Source: CAYOWQ01 sp964407695 (lineage in GTDB: Bacteria; Planctomycetota; Phycisphaerae; Phycisphaerales; SM1A02). Taken from it: a DNA stretch of 64,000 nucleotides. The notes under the pieces were generated by a model. The model saw nothing but the letters and a program-made list of their open reading frames with translations. It searched no databases and had not been told where the DNA came from. This document shows, one piece after another, positions 36,322 through 44,383 of the stretch. A program made the translations under genes and the position numbers. Location: the NCBI GenBank assembly GCA_964407695.1, contig CAYOWQ010000003.1:62001-126000 (forward strand). Direction: 5' to 3'. Position 1 is the first letter of the stretch. Each line of letters begins with the position of its first letter.

Positions 36322-36714
36322 ATGCCCGAGGAGACTGACCCGATGCTTGCTTCGATGGCTGCGCAGCAACGAAGTGTCTTGCCGGTGACTCGACGGTCGC
36401 TGACGCACAAGTTTGCCATCAATGGGCATGAGGGATATCTCACGGTCGGACTCTTCGACGACGGTAGCCCGGGCGAGATCTTCATCAAGATGAGCAAGGA
36501 GGGCAGCACCCTCTCGGGTCTCATTCAGGGATTCTGTCGCGCGTTTTCGATTGCGTTGCAGTATGGCCTGCCGGTGCGTGATGCGGTCGATCGATTTCGG
36601 GGCATGCGCTTTGAGCCCATGGGGCCGACGAACAATCCGGATATTCCGGAATGCTCAAGCATTCTGGATTACGTCGCCCGGTATCTCGAAGTGAGATTTC
36701 TGAATCATTCCTGA
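36322..36714 (+). CDS. Free-standing NrdJ C-terminal (TSCPD) domain protein
   Basis: 130 aa. The whole protein matches the C-terminal domain of B12-dependent (class II) ribonucleotide reductase: HKFAINGHEGYLTVGLFDDG, PGEIFIKMSKEGSTLSGLI, and GMRFEPMGPTNNPDIPECSS with SILDYVARYL. The N-terminal catalytic barrel is absent, and the terminal redox Cys pair of full-length NrdJ is not present. In full enzymes this region helps re-reduce the active site, so this may be a regulatory or RNR-accessory protein. It ends one base before the convergent ACT gene. Confidence 0.86.
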   Translation: MPEETDPMLASMAAQQRSVLPVTRRSLTHKFAINGHEGYLTVGLFDDGSPGEIFIKMSKEGSTLSGLIQGFCRAFSIALQYGLPVRDAVDRFRGMRFEPMGPTNNPDIPECSSILDYVARYLEVRFLNHS

Positions 36715-36715
36715 T

Positions 36716-37123
36716 TCACCGCTTGTTGAGCACATCGGCCAGCCGGGGCCAGTCTGACGCTTCAGCCCAGATAAATGCTCCGAATTCATTGCCCGCGCGC
36801 ACCGCCTCAATGGCCCGCAGGTTGATTCCCGCTTGGGCAATGGCGTCCAGCTTGGCCACGAGGGCGCCGCCGTGATCAAGGCCATGAAGGAAGAACGTCG
36901 TTCCCTCCTCGACGTTGAGCGTTGCGCTTTGGGCAAAGTTGCGGAACTGCTCTGCGCTCTCAGGAACGCAGTAGAAGCGTGCCTCTCCGGTGCCTGAGCC
37001 ATACCCCCACAGTCCGATGAGGTTGACATCGGCGGCCCGCAGCCGGGCCGCGAGCCGAGCCAACTCGCCCGGACGATCAGGAAGCGAGATTGCGAAATCC
37101 GACATCATGGTCCAGGTAGTCAT
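36716..37123 (-). CDS. ACT domain protein
   Basis: 135 aa from ATG at 37123 (an open extension reaches 37177). Two ACT-like units: MSDFAISLPDRPGELARLAA with DVNLIGLWGYGSG, and the second with FFLHGLDHGGALVAKLDAIAQAGINLRAIEA. ACT domains bind amino acids to regulate metabolic enzymes, and stand-alone pairs are common in planctomycetes; the ligand is unknown. The final residues and the stop are adjacent to the stop of the NrdJ-domain gene. Confidence 0.85.
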   Translation of the reverse strand: MTTWTMMSDFAISLPDRPGELARLAARLRAADVNLIGLWGYGSGTGEARFYCVPESAEQFRNFAQSATLNVEEGTTFFLHGLDHGGALVAKLDAIAQAGINLRAIEAVRAGNEFGAFIWAEASDWPRLADVLNKR

Positions 37124-37173
37124 ATCGTCCACTGTATGAAATTCAGCCCGGCTTCGCCCGCGCCGATCCGGAA

Positions 37174-37815
37174 TCAAAACGGGATTGGAGCCTCGAGCTC
37201 GACCTGCTCATGGATAGCTGGGTGTTCAAAATCAAGTTTCCACGCGTGCAGGCAAAGCCGATCGGTGACGTCCCGCAGCTGAGGGGTTGCATAGAGGTCG
37301 TCTCCGAGGATGGGGCAGCCGATCGATGCACAATGAACACGAAGCTGATGGGACCGCCCGGTGAGCGGTTCCAGCAGGAGTCGCGTCACTTGCAATCCTG
37401 CGATCGTGAGCTGCTCAAGCACCGTGTACCGCGTCTGACTTGGCCGGCCCTGAACCGGGTCGATGATCTGCACAGCGCTGCCCATAGCCTGTTTACGCAA
37501 CGGAAGGTCGATCAGTCCCGATTGATCAACGGGCGATCCTCCGACCAGCGCGATGTAGCTCTTCCGGACCTTACGATCCTGAAACTGCACAGAAAGATGG
37601 CGATGAATGTCGGCGTCGCGTGCCATCACCATCACCCCGGAAGTATCCCGATCAAGTCGGTGAACAATGCGAGCGCCGGGATAGCGTGCCTGCACCCGGG
37701 CGGCGAGGCAATCGGCCTTTTCCGGACCGATTCCCGGCACCGAGAGGATGCCGCTCGCCTTGTCGACACCGAGAATCCAGCGATCCTCGTGCAGAATTGC
37801 AAAGCCGAGTTGCAT
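37174..37815 (-). CDS. RluA-family pseudouridine synthase
   Basis: 213 aa from ATG at 37815 (MQLGFAILHEDRWILGVDK); an upstream start at 37869 would give 231 aa. The enzyme isomerises uridine in rRNA or tRNA. The catalytic Asp is in ARIVHRLDRDTSGVMVMARD, KSYIALVGG is the next conserved strand, and the C-terminal motif LLLEPLTGRSHQLRVHCASI is typical. There is no S4 RNA-binding domain, so a single catalytic domain is used, as in RluA/RluE-like shorter enzymes. The exact target nucleotide cannot be deduced. Confidence 0.94.
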   Translation of the reverse strand: MQLGFAILHEDRWILGVDKASGILSVPGIGPEKADCLAARVQARYPGARIVHRLDRDTSGVMVMARDADIHRHLSVQFQDRKVRKSYIALVGGSPVDQSGLIDLPLRKQAMGSAVQIIDPVQGRPSQTRYTVLEQLTIAGLQVTRLLLEPLTGRSHQLRVHCASIGCPILGDDLYATPQLRDVTDRLCLHAWKLDFEHPAIHEQVELEAPIPF

Positions 37816-37888
37816 CAGGTGATAGACTACGGCCGAACCGTACGGCAGGCGAGAAAGCCTGCGATCCATCCTCCAACTCGAGACCCAG

Positions 37889-39223
37889 ATGAGTTCATTG
37901 CTGCTGGCCCTCTGCCTTTCTGGAATCGCCGCCGACCAACCCGCATGGGTGGAAGCCGAACGCGGGATTCTTGAACACCATGCCCAACTGACGTTTCAAT
38001 CCGATTTTGTGAAGGCCGGTGAGAGCTACTTCTCTCCTGACGGGAACCGGGTGATTTTTCAGGGCGTTCACCAGCCGGAGAATGGATCGGTTCCTGACGA
38101 CTTCTACGCCATGTTTGTCGCCGACGTCGTTCGGGCAGAAGGGCACGTCACTGGTCTCACCAATCTCAAGAGGCTTTCGCCGCCGGGATCGGCCAACACC
38201 TGCGGCTGGTTTCATCCTTCAGACCCCAATACGGTAATTTTTGCTTCCACGTTGACACCTCCGGTTGAGTCTGATTCGCCCGGATACCAGCGTGGAACGA
38301 GCCGATATCGCTGGGCGTTTCCGAAGGAGATGCGAATTGTTTCGTGTGAGCTGCGTACGGCCGATGGCAGCGTCGGCTCGCTGAGAGTGCTCGCCGGCGA
38401 TGGCACAGCCTATCACGCCGAAGGATCAGTCGATCCCTCGGCCACGTGGCTGCTTTACTGCTCATTGGAAAGCAGCGGCGGCGATATCGTGCTGCAGCGA
38501 TTGTCGGGAGGCGAACCGATCCGGCTGGTCAGCGCCTCCGGCTATGACGGTGGTCCGTTCTTTTCACCCGACGCCCGGCGCATCTGTTACCGATCCGACC
38601 GCCGGCAGAATGACCGACTGCAGCTCTTTGTGGGCGAGCTTCAGTTTGATGCCAATGGCAACCCGACCGGCCTGGCCCGGGAGTTCCAACTCACCGACGA
38701 CGAGCATGTCAACTGGTGTCCCTTCTGGCATCCCGATGGCCGTCACCTGGTCTTTGCCACCAGCCGCCTTGGGCATGAGAACTATGAGGTCTTCCTGATC
38801 GACGCCGACGCGGGGACCATGGCGAAAGGCCAGAGGCCGACGAAATACGGCACCGGCCTCCGCCGAGTGACGCATGCCGACAGCGCAGACGTCCTTCCAG
38901 CGTTTTCCGCCGACGGCCGAACGATGATCTGGACTTCCAAACGAGACGACGCGAATTCTGCCCAGCTTTGGGCGGCCGATTTCGTGATGAATCTCAACGA
39001 AGCTCAGGATCTGCCTATGCCGACACCGGCGGATGCGCCCAAACGACTTACGATCGAAGATCCTGAGACCGGCGCGGTTTACGTCTATGACATGGCGACC
39101 CACAAGCTCTCCCGATACAACCCGCAGACGCACGAACTGACTGAGGTAACCGATGCCACCGAGGCCGCCCGAGTCGGCGAGCTATTCAAGCAGGGAAAGG
39201 GCACGCCGCTTACGCGTCCCTAG
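37889..39223 (+). CDS. Secreted TolB-like WD40 (PD40) propeller protein
   Basis: 444 aa with a signal peptide (MSSLLLALCLSGIAADQ). Repeats of the TolB/PD40 type recur: YFSPDGNRVIFQG, FFSPDARRICYRSDRR, FWHPDGRHLVFATSRLG and AFSADGRTMIWTSKR. A C-terminal tail carries a short beta-hairpin (TGAVYVYDMATHKLSRYNP). Such propellers mediate protein-protein contacts at the cell surface or in the periplasm; no catalytic residues are evident. It starts divergently from the pseudouridine synthase and is followed nine bases later by nadB. Confidence 0.88.
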   Translation: MSSLLLALCLSGIAADQPAWVEAERGILEHHAQLTFQSDFVKAGESYFSPDGNRVIFQGVHQPENGSVPDDFYAMFVADVVRAEGHVTGLTNLKRLSPPGSANTCGWFHPSDPNTVIFASTLTPPVESDSPGYQRGTSRYRWAFPKEMRIVSCELRTADGSVGSLRVLAGDGTAYHAEGSVDPSATWLLYCSLESSGGDIVLQRLSGGEPIRLVSASGYDGGPFFSPDARRICYRSDRRQNDRLQLFVGELQFDANGNPTGLAREFQLTDDEHVNWCPFWHPDGRHLVFATSRLGHENYEVFLIDADAGTMAKGQRPTKYGTGLRRVTHADSADVLPAFSADGRTMIWTSKRDDANSAQLWAADFVMNLNEAQDLPMPTPADAPKRLTIEDPETGAVYVYDMATHKLSRYNPQTHELTEVTDATEAARVGELFKQGKGTPLTRP

Positions 39224-39232
39224 GATTTGCAC

Positions 39233-40906
39233 ATGGGCGATGTCTTCCGCGAGCGACGGTACCTCATTCCCTTTCGCAGCCTGCTGCTGCCCCATATTTT
39301 TACCGACACCCTGATCATTGGCGCCGGTGTGGCAGGGCTACGGGCCGCCATCGAAGCCTCCACGCACGGCGACGTCATTGTGCTGGCCAAGGACGCCTTC
39401 GATCTGTCGAGCACGGCCTGGGCCCAGGGAGGCATCGCGGCAGTCCTGACCCAGGACGACTCGTTTGAAGAGCATGTTGAAGACACGCTGAGCGCTGGAG
39501 CTGAACTGTGTGACGGTGCCGTGGTCAGGAAACTGGTGGAAGATGGGCCTTCGAGGATCGAGGAGCTAATCAGTTGGGGCATGTGCGTCGATCGGGCACG
39601 GGATGGATCAATCGAGCTTGGTCGCGAAGGCGGGCATCACCATCACAGAATCGTTCACGCCGACGGAGACGCCACAGGCCGCGAATTGGCACGGTGTCTG
39701 CTGGCTCAGGTTCGAAGACGAGAGAACATCCGGTGTTTTGATCGTTGTTTTTCGCTGGACCTGCTCTCGGCATCGGGTTCGGGCGGCCGGGGTGAGCCTC
39801 GTGTCCTTGGCGCCATTACGCACCATCCTCGCTATGGCCTTCAGATCATCTGGGCGCGCGCCACGATCCTGGCGTCGGGCGGTGCGGGGCAGGTTTATCG
39901 CGAGACCACGAATCCGCGCGTGACCACGGGTGATGGGCTGGCGATGGCGTGGCGAGCCGGGGCTGCCCTTTCTGACCTTGAATTCATGCAGTTTCATCCG
40001 ACCACGCTGTATGTCGCCGGAGCGAGTCGATCATTGATCACCGAGGCTGTGCGTGGTGACGGAGCCTTCCTGGTCGATCGCCAAGGCAAGCGCTTCATGG
40101 AGAATTATCACCCGATGGCGGAATTGGCGCCTCGGGACATCGTCAGTCGAGCCATCGTGGATCACATCGTGCGAACCCGCGAGGTGTGCGTCTTCCTTGA
40201 TTTACGCCATCTCGGGGCAGACCAGATCCGGTCGCGATTCCCATCGCTCGTGAAGCTCCTGAAGGCCTTTGAGCTCGATGCCTCAGAGGACCTCATACCG
40301 GTGCATCCCGCAGCACACTACACCGTGGGCGGCGTCCTGGCCGACATCGATGGACGCACGACCATTCCCGGGCTATACGTCTGCGGCGAGGCGGCGTCCA
40401 ACGGCGTTCATGGCGCGAACCGCCTCGCGAGCAACAGTCTTCTCGAGGGACTTGTCTTCGGGCGTCGGGCCGGTCAGGCGTGTGAGGAGATGCGAGAATC
40501 AGCCCGCGGCCCGGCCCAGATCATCAGCGACATTCGACTTTCGGAACATGGCGAACTTGACCTGGGCGATGTACGGAGCAGCCTGCGCAGCGCCATGTGG
40601 CGAAACGTGGGAATCGAACGCACCGGGGCGAAACTTGCCGACGTTGTCGATATGTTTGATTTCTGGGGCCGGTACACCATGGATAAGATTTTCGATACGC
40701 CCGACGGATGGGAAGTTCAGAATCTGCTGACGACCGGCCTCCTTATCACCAGGGCTGCCTCGTGGCGTGAGGAAACCCGGGGGACGCATTGCCGTCTCGA
40801 TTATCCCCACACGGCGACGGAATTCAGGGCTCATGCCATGTGGAGCCGGGATTCTGAGAATCCGTCGCTTCGCCCGGCCGGCGAACCGGTAAAGATCATC
40901 GGATGA
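39233..40906 (+). CDS. nadB: L-aspartate oxidase
   Basis: 557 aa from ATG at 39233. NadB oxidises L-aspartate to iminoaspartate, the first step of de novo NAD synthesis, with FAD. FAD-binding motif IIGAGVAGLRAAIEA lies at the N-terminus. Family motifs: STAWAQGGIAAV, HADGDATGRELARCLL, TILASGGAGQVYRETTNP, TGDGLAMAWRAGAALSDLEF, MQFHPTTLY and GEAASNGVHGANRLASNSLL. NadA and NadC are not in the window. A lipoprotein gene overlaps its 3' end by 4 bases. Confidence 0.95.
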   Translation: MGDVFRERRYLIPFRSLLLPHIFTDTLIIGAGVAGLRAAIEASTHGDVIVLAKDAFDLSSTAWAQGGIAAVLTQDDSFEEHVEDTLSAGAELCDGAVVRKLVEDGPSRIEELISWGMCVDRARDGSIELGREGGHHHHRIVHADGDATGRELARCLLAQVRRRENIRCFDRCFSLDLLSASGSGGRGEPRVLGAITHHPRYGLQIIWARATILASGGAGQVYRETTNPRVTTGDGLAMAWRAGAALSDLEFMQFHPTTLYVAGASRSLITEAVRGDGAFLVDRQGKRFMENYHPMAELAPRDIVSRAIVDHIVRTREVCVFLDLRHLGADQIRSRFPSLVKLLKAFELDASEDLIPVHPAAHYTVGGVLADIDGRTTIPGLYVCGEAASNGVHGANRLASNSLLEGLVFGRRAGQACEEMRESARGPAQIISDIRLSEHGELDLGDVRSSLRSAMWRNVGIERTGAKLADVVDMFDFWGRYTMDKIFDTPDGWEVQNLLTTGLLITRAASWREETRGTHCRLDYPHTATEFRAHAMWSRDSENPSLRPAGEPVKIIG

Positions 40907-41502
40907 GGCTGGTGCTGATCATCTTCGCAGCCATGGCCGCATCGTGTACACCGTACCGGGTTGAGTATCACACGCGGCCGCGATATTACGACCAGGCCAC
41001 CGACCAGGAACTCCCGGACGAGGTCCGATTGAAGGACGGCACGGTTGTTCGGTATTCGAAGCCGAATTCGGGGGCGGTGCAGAAGACAATCGATGACGAT
41101 TCCGAGCCGTTCGAGATTCGATCTGTTGCGGAAGACGGGACGATCACACTTCGCAACCTGACGCCGGATCACGTCGTCTCAAACCTGATGACCTGCATCC
41201 GCAACGAGGAATACGATGTCGTGTATCAGCAGATTCTCTCGAAGCGGGCGCGAGCGATCTATGAGCAAGACGATGGATCTGAGCAGAGCTTCGTGGAGTT
41301 CTGCAAGAAGAATCGCCGCGACATCATGGTCACGTTGAATCGAATGAGCTTTGGGTTTACGGGGCAGGATGTCTACCTGACGCCGATCGGCAACGGCATG
41401 TCGCGGGCGGGCTTCAGCCCGTCGATCTCCGAGTTGTTCGCCTTCAAGCACGTCGAATTCAGCGCTGAGGATGGTGGAATCAAGTTGTTTCGGATCTATT
41501 GA
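40903..41502 (+). CDS. Putative lipoprotein of unknown function
   Basis: 199 aa. The N-terminus MRLVLIIFAAMAASC is a lipoprotein signal with Cys15 as the lipidated residue. The mature part is polar and mixed alpha/beta, with a charged stretch RKDG-like (LKDGTVVRYS) and a middle helical segment CIRNEEYDVVYQQILSKRA. No known domain is recognised. It overlaps the nadB stop by 4 bases (ATGA), so the two are co-translated, though a functional link is not evident. Confidence 0.75.
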   Translation: MRLVLIIFAAMAASCTPYRVEYHTRPRYYDQATDQELPDEVRLKDGTVVRYSKPNSGAVQKTIDDDSEPFEIRSVAEDGTITLRNLTPDHVVSNLMTCIRNEEYDVVYQQILSKRARAIYEQDDGSEQSFVEFCKKNRRDIMVTLNRMSFGFTGQDVYLTPIGNGMSRAGFSPSISELFAFKHVEFSAEDGGIKLFRIY

Positions 41503-41540
41503 TGACGTGCCGGGTGGCTCGGAACCGGGAAGAGCGCATG

Positions 41541-41570
41541 AAAAAGGGCCGCCCAGTGTGAGCGGCCCTT
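41541..41570 (-). terminator. Rho-independent terminator of clpC
   Basis: Read on the minus strand, AAGGGCCGC (41570-41562) pairs with GCGGCCCTT (41552-41544) around a 9-base loop, and the transcript then continues with TTTTT (41545-41541). It begins 17 bases behind the clpC stop codon. On the plus strand the same hairpin follows the lipoprotein gene but lacks a T-run, so it may act weakly there. Confidence 0.85.
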
Positions 41571-41586
41571 GAGATGCATTCATGCC

Positions 41587-44187
41587 TCAGTTGGATGATT
41601 TTGGCGACTTTCGGGAGCTCTTCTTCTCAGGTTCCGGTTCAGAATCGCTCGAGGGGGCATCGCCGGAGCTGACACCCGCACCCACCGGCTCCTCGGCCGG
41701 GGGAATCGGCTCCGACTTGAAGTAGAGGTTCTCGGCATTCTCCTGCCGCGTGACCGTAATCTTCGAGCCGGGACCGAATTCGTTCAGCAGGAGCGACTCA
41801 GCCAGCGGGTCTTCAACAAACTGGCCTATTGCCCGGCGAAGCGGGCGGGCACCGAAATCGGGGTTGTAGCCCTTGTCGATCAGGAAATCCTTGGCCTTCT
41901 GATCGAGTTCGATGTTCATGCCCTTCTCTTCGAGGCGCTTGCGAACCTTGGCCAATTCGATCTCGATGATCTGGTTCAGGTCGTCCTTCACCAGCGGCCG
42001 GAACACGATGATCTCGTCAAGTCGGTTGATGAATTCGGGTCGGAAGAACTTCTCGATCTCGCTCATCAACGTCTTCTTGATCTTGTCATAGTCCTGCACC
42101 TCTTCACGACGGCCGAAGCCGAAGCTGGAGCCGCCCTTGATCAGGTCAGCGCCGATGTTTGAGGTCATGATCAGGATCACGTTCTTGAAGTCCACGTGTC
42201 GGCCGAAGGAATCGGTCAACCGGCCCTCTTCCATGATCTGGAGGAGCATGTTGAAGACATCGGGATGAGCCTTCTCAACCTCGTCGAGGAGAACGACGGC
42301 ATAGGGCCGACGGCGAATTCGCTCGGTGAGCTGGCCGCCTTCTTCGTAGCCGACGTATCCCGGAGGAGCGCCGATGAGCCGCGAGACGTTGTGCTTCTCC
42401 ATGTATTCCGACATGTCGAGATACACGAGTGCATCAGGATCTCCGAACATGAATTCAGCGAGCGCCTTGGCAAGGAGCGTCTTTCCGACGCCTGACGGAC
42501 CGATGAAGATGAAGGAGCCCATCGGACGCTTCGGATCCTTCAGACCCGATCGAGCCTTGCGCACCGCACGGGCGACGGCCTTGACGGCTTCGTCCTGACT
42601 AACGACCGATTTGTGCAGCTCGTTTTCGAGCTGGAGGAGTCGTTCGGTTTCTTCCTTCTTGAGGCGGGCCAGCGGCACGCCGGTCATCTTGGAGACGACC
42701 TCCGCGATCACTTCCTCGTCGACGACGCCGTCGACTTCGTTCATGCGGTCGCGCCACGCCTGCTGGATTCGCTCCTTTTCCTTCCGCAGCTTTTCAGCCT
42801 TGTCGCGGAGCTCTGCAGCGCGCTCGTAGTCGGCGTTCTTGACCGCCTCGTCCTTTTCAATCGAAAGTCGCTCAATCTGCTCTTCCAGATCTGCAAGATC
42901 CGGCGGCTTGGTCATGCTCTTGAGACGGAGCCGTGCACCGGCTTCGTCGATCACGTCGATCGACTTGTCGGGCTGGACGCGGCCGGGGATATACCGACCG
43001 GACAATTCAACCGCCGCCCGCAATGCAGCGTCGGTGATCTTCACACGGTGGTGACTGGCATACCGCTCGCGCAGACCCTTGAGAATCTCGACGGTTTGCT
43101 CGGCCGAAGGCGGCTCAACCGGAATCGGCTGGAAGCGGCGTTCGAGCGCGGCATCCTTCTCAATGTACTTGCGATACTCGTCGTAAGTGGTCGCGCCGAT
43201 GCATTGAATTTCGCCGCGAGCGAGGGCCGGCTTGAGCACGTTGGATGCGTCAATCGCGCCTTCAGCGCCACCGGCTCCGACGAGGGTGTGTAACTCATCG
43301 ATAAACAGAATGATGTTCTTGGCGCGTCGCACCTCGTTCATCACGGCCTTGATGCGTTCCTCGAACTGGCCGCGATACTTGGTGCCGGCGACCATCATCG
43401 CCAGATCCAGCACGACGAGACGCCGGTCGAACAGCAGATCGGGAACCTCCTGATTCACAATCTTCTGGGCGAGTCCCTCAACGATGGCGGTCTTGCCGAC
43501 ACCGGCTTCTCCCAAGAGCACCGGGTTGTTCTTGGTTCGGCGGCAGAGCACCTGGATCAGACGCTCGATTTCGTTGTGCCGGCCAATGACCGGATCGAGC
43601 TCGCCAAGGCGGGCGAGTTCCGTCAGGTCGCGACCGAATGAGTCGAGCGCGGGCGTCTTGCTTTTGCTTCGACGCGACGTCGGCGCTTGGCTCGATTCCG
43701 ACGGGGCTGCCGGCTCCGCGGGTTCGCCGCTGGCCTCTTCGCTCTCGACACCGGCGCCGAGCAGGTTCAGCACTTCCTCGCGAACCTCTTCGAGCTTCAG
43801 GCCAAGATTCATCAGCACCTGGGCCGCGACGCCATCGTGTTCACGCAGAAGGCCGAGCAGGAGGTGCTCCGTGCCGACGTAGTTGTGGTTCAGATTGCGG
43901 GCTTCCTCGATGGCATACTCGATCACCTTCTTCGCCCGAGGAGTCTGGGGCAGCTTGCCCATGGTGACCATTTCCGGGCCGCTCTTCACCAGCTTCTCCA
44001 CCTCGAGACGCACCTTGCGCAGGTCAATGTCGAGGTTCTTGAGGACGTTTGCCCCGACACCGGAGCCTTCCTTGACGAGACCGAGCAGAATGTGCTCCGT
44101 CCCGATGTATTCATGGTTAAACCGCTGCGCTTCCTGGTTGGCGAGGGCCATCACCTTGCGGGCACGGTCGGTGAGACGTTCAAACAT
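41587..44187 (-). CDS. clpC: ATP-dependent Clp protease ATP-binding subunit ClpC
   Basis: 866 aa. An AAA+ unfoldase that feeds proteins to ClpP. The N domain has the two Clp_N repeats (MFERLTDRARKVMALANQEA; GYGTEH-like EYIGTEHILLGL and NYVGTEHLLLGLL). NBD1 has Walker A GEAGVGKTAIVEGLAQ and LFIDELHTLVGAGG; a middle domain with a UVR-like segment (DLEEQIERLSIEKDEAVKNA to ERAAELRDKAEKL); NBD2 has GPSGVGKTLLAKALAEF and VVLLDEVEKAHPDVF. The tail is acidic and Ser/Lys rich. A sigma-54-like promoter lies 118 bases upstream. Confidence 0.96.
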   Translation of the reverse strand: MFERLTDRARKVMALANQEAQRFNHEYIGTEHILLGLVKEGSGVGANVLKNLDIDLRKVRLEVEKLVKSGPEMVTMGKLPQTPRAKKVIEYAIEEARNLNHNYVGTEHLLLGLLREHDGVAAQVLMNLGLKLEEVREEVLNLLGAGVESEEASGEPAEPAAPSESSQAPTSRRSKSKTPALDSFGRDLTELARLGELDPVIGRHNEIERLIQVLCRRTKNNPVLLGEAGVGKTAIVEGLAQKIVNQEVPDLLFDRRLVVLDLAMMVAGTKYRGQFEERIKAVMNEVRRAKNIILFIDELHTLVGAGGAEGAIDASNVLKPALARGEIQCIGATTYDEYRKYIEKDAALERRFQPIPVEPPSAEQTVEILKGLRERYASHHRVKITDAALRAAVELSGRYIPGRVQPDKSIDVIDEAGARLRLKSMTKPPDLADLEEQIERLSIEKDEAVKNADYERAAELRDKAEKLRKEKERIQQAWRDRMNEVDGVVDEEVIAEVVSKMTGVPLARLKKEETERLLQLENELHKSVVSQDEAVKAVARAVRKARSGLKDPKRPMGSFIFIGPSGVGKTLLAKALAEFMFGDPDALVYLDMSEYMEKHNVSRLIGAPPGYVGYEEGGQLTERIRRRPYAVVLLDEVEKAHPDVFNMLLQIMEEGRLTDSFGRHVDFKNVILIMTSNIGADLIKGGSSFGFGRREEVQDYDKIKKTLMSEIEKFFRPEFINRLDEIIVFRPLVKDDLNQIIEIELAKVRKRLEEKGMNIELDQKAKDFLIDKGYNPDFGARPLRRAIGQFVEDPLAESLLLNEFGPGSKITVTRQENAENLYFKSEPIPPAEEPVGAGVSSGDAPSSDSEPEPEKKSSRKSPKSSN

Positions 44188-44304
44188 CGGTAACTCCAGT
44201 CGTGATGCGGCCGGATCGGCCGCGGAGAAGTGCTTCCTGATGGTAGACGCTCAAGCCGGAACGTCTATGCCACCAGATTTGGAGCATGCCTCCCTGCTTT
44301 ATCG

Positions 44305-44319
44305 GCAAGGGACGTGCCA
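44305..44319 (-). promoter_or_regulatory. Sigma-54 type promoter upstream of clpC
   Basis: On the minus strand the 15 bases read TGGCACG-TCCC-TTGC, an exact match to the -24/-12 consensus TGGCACG-N4-TTGC, with 10 bases between the GG and GC pairs. The predicted start is near 44293, giving a leader of about 106 bases to the clpC ATG at 44187. No enhancer-binding activator gene is adjacent. Confidence 0.5.
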
Positions 44320-44383
44320 CCCTGAAGAGGGCTTCCGGTAACGTCAATACGCCCTTGGTCCGTGAATGTGCGTAGGCTTTTAC

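Noticed and set aside
39690..39703. TGGCACG-N4-CTGC as a second sigma-54 site
   Set aside because: It lies inside the nadB coding region and mismatches the -12 element.
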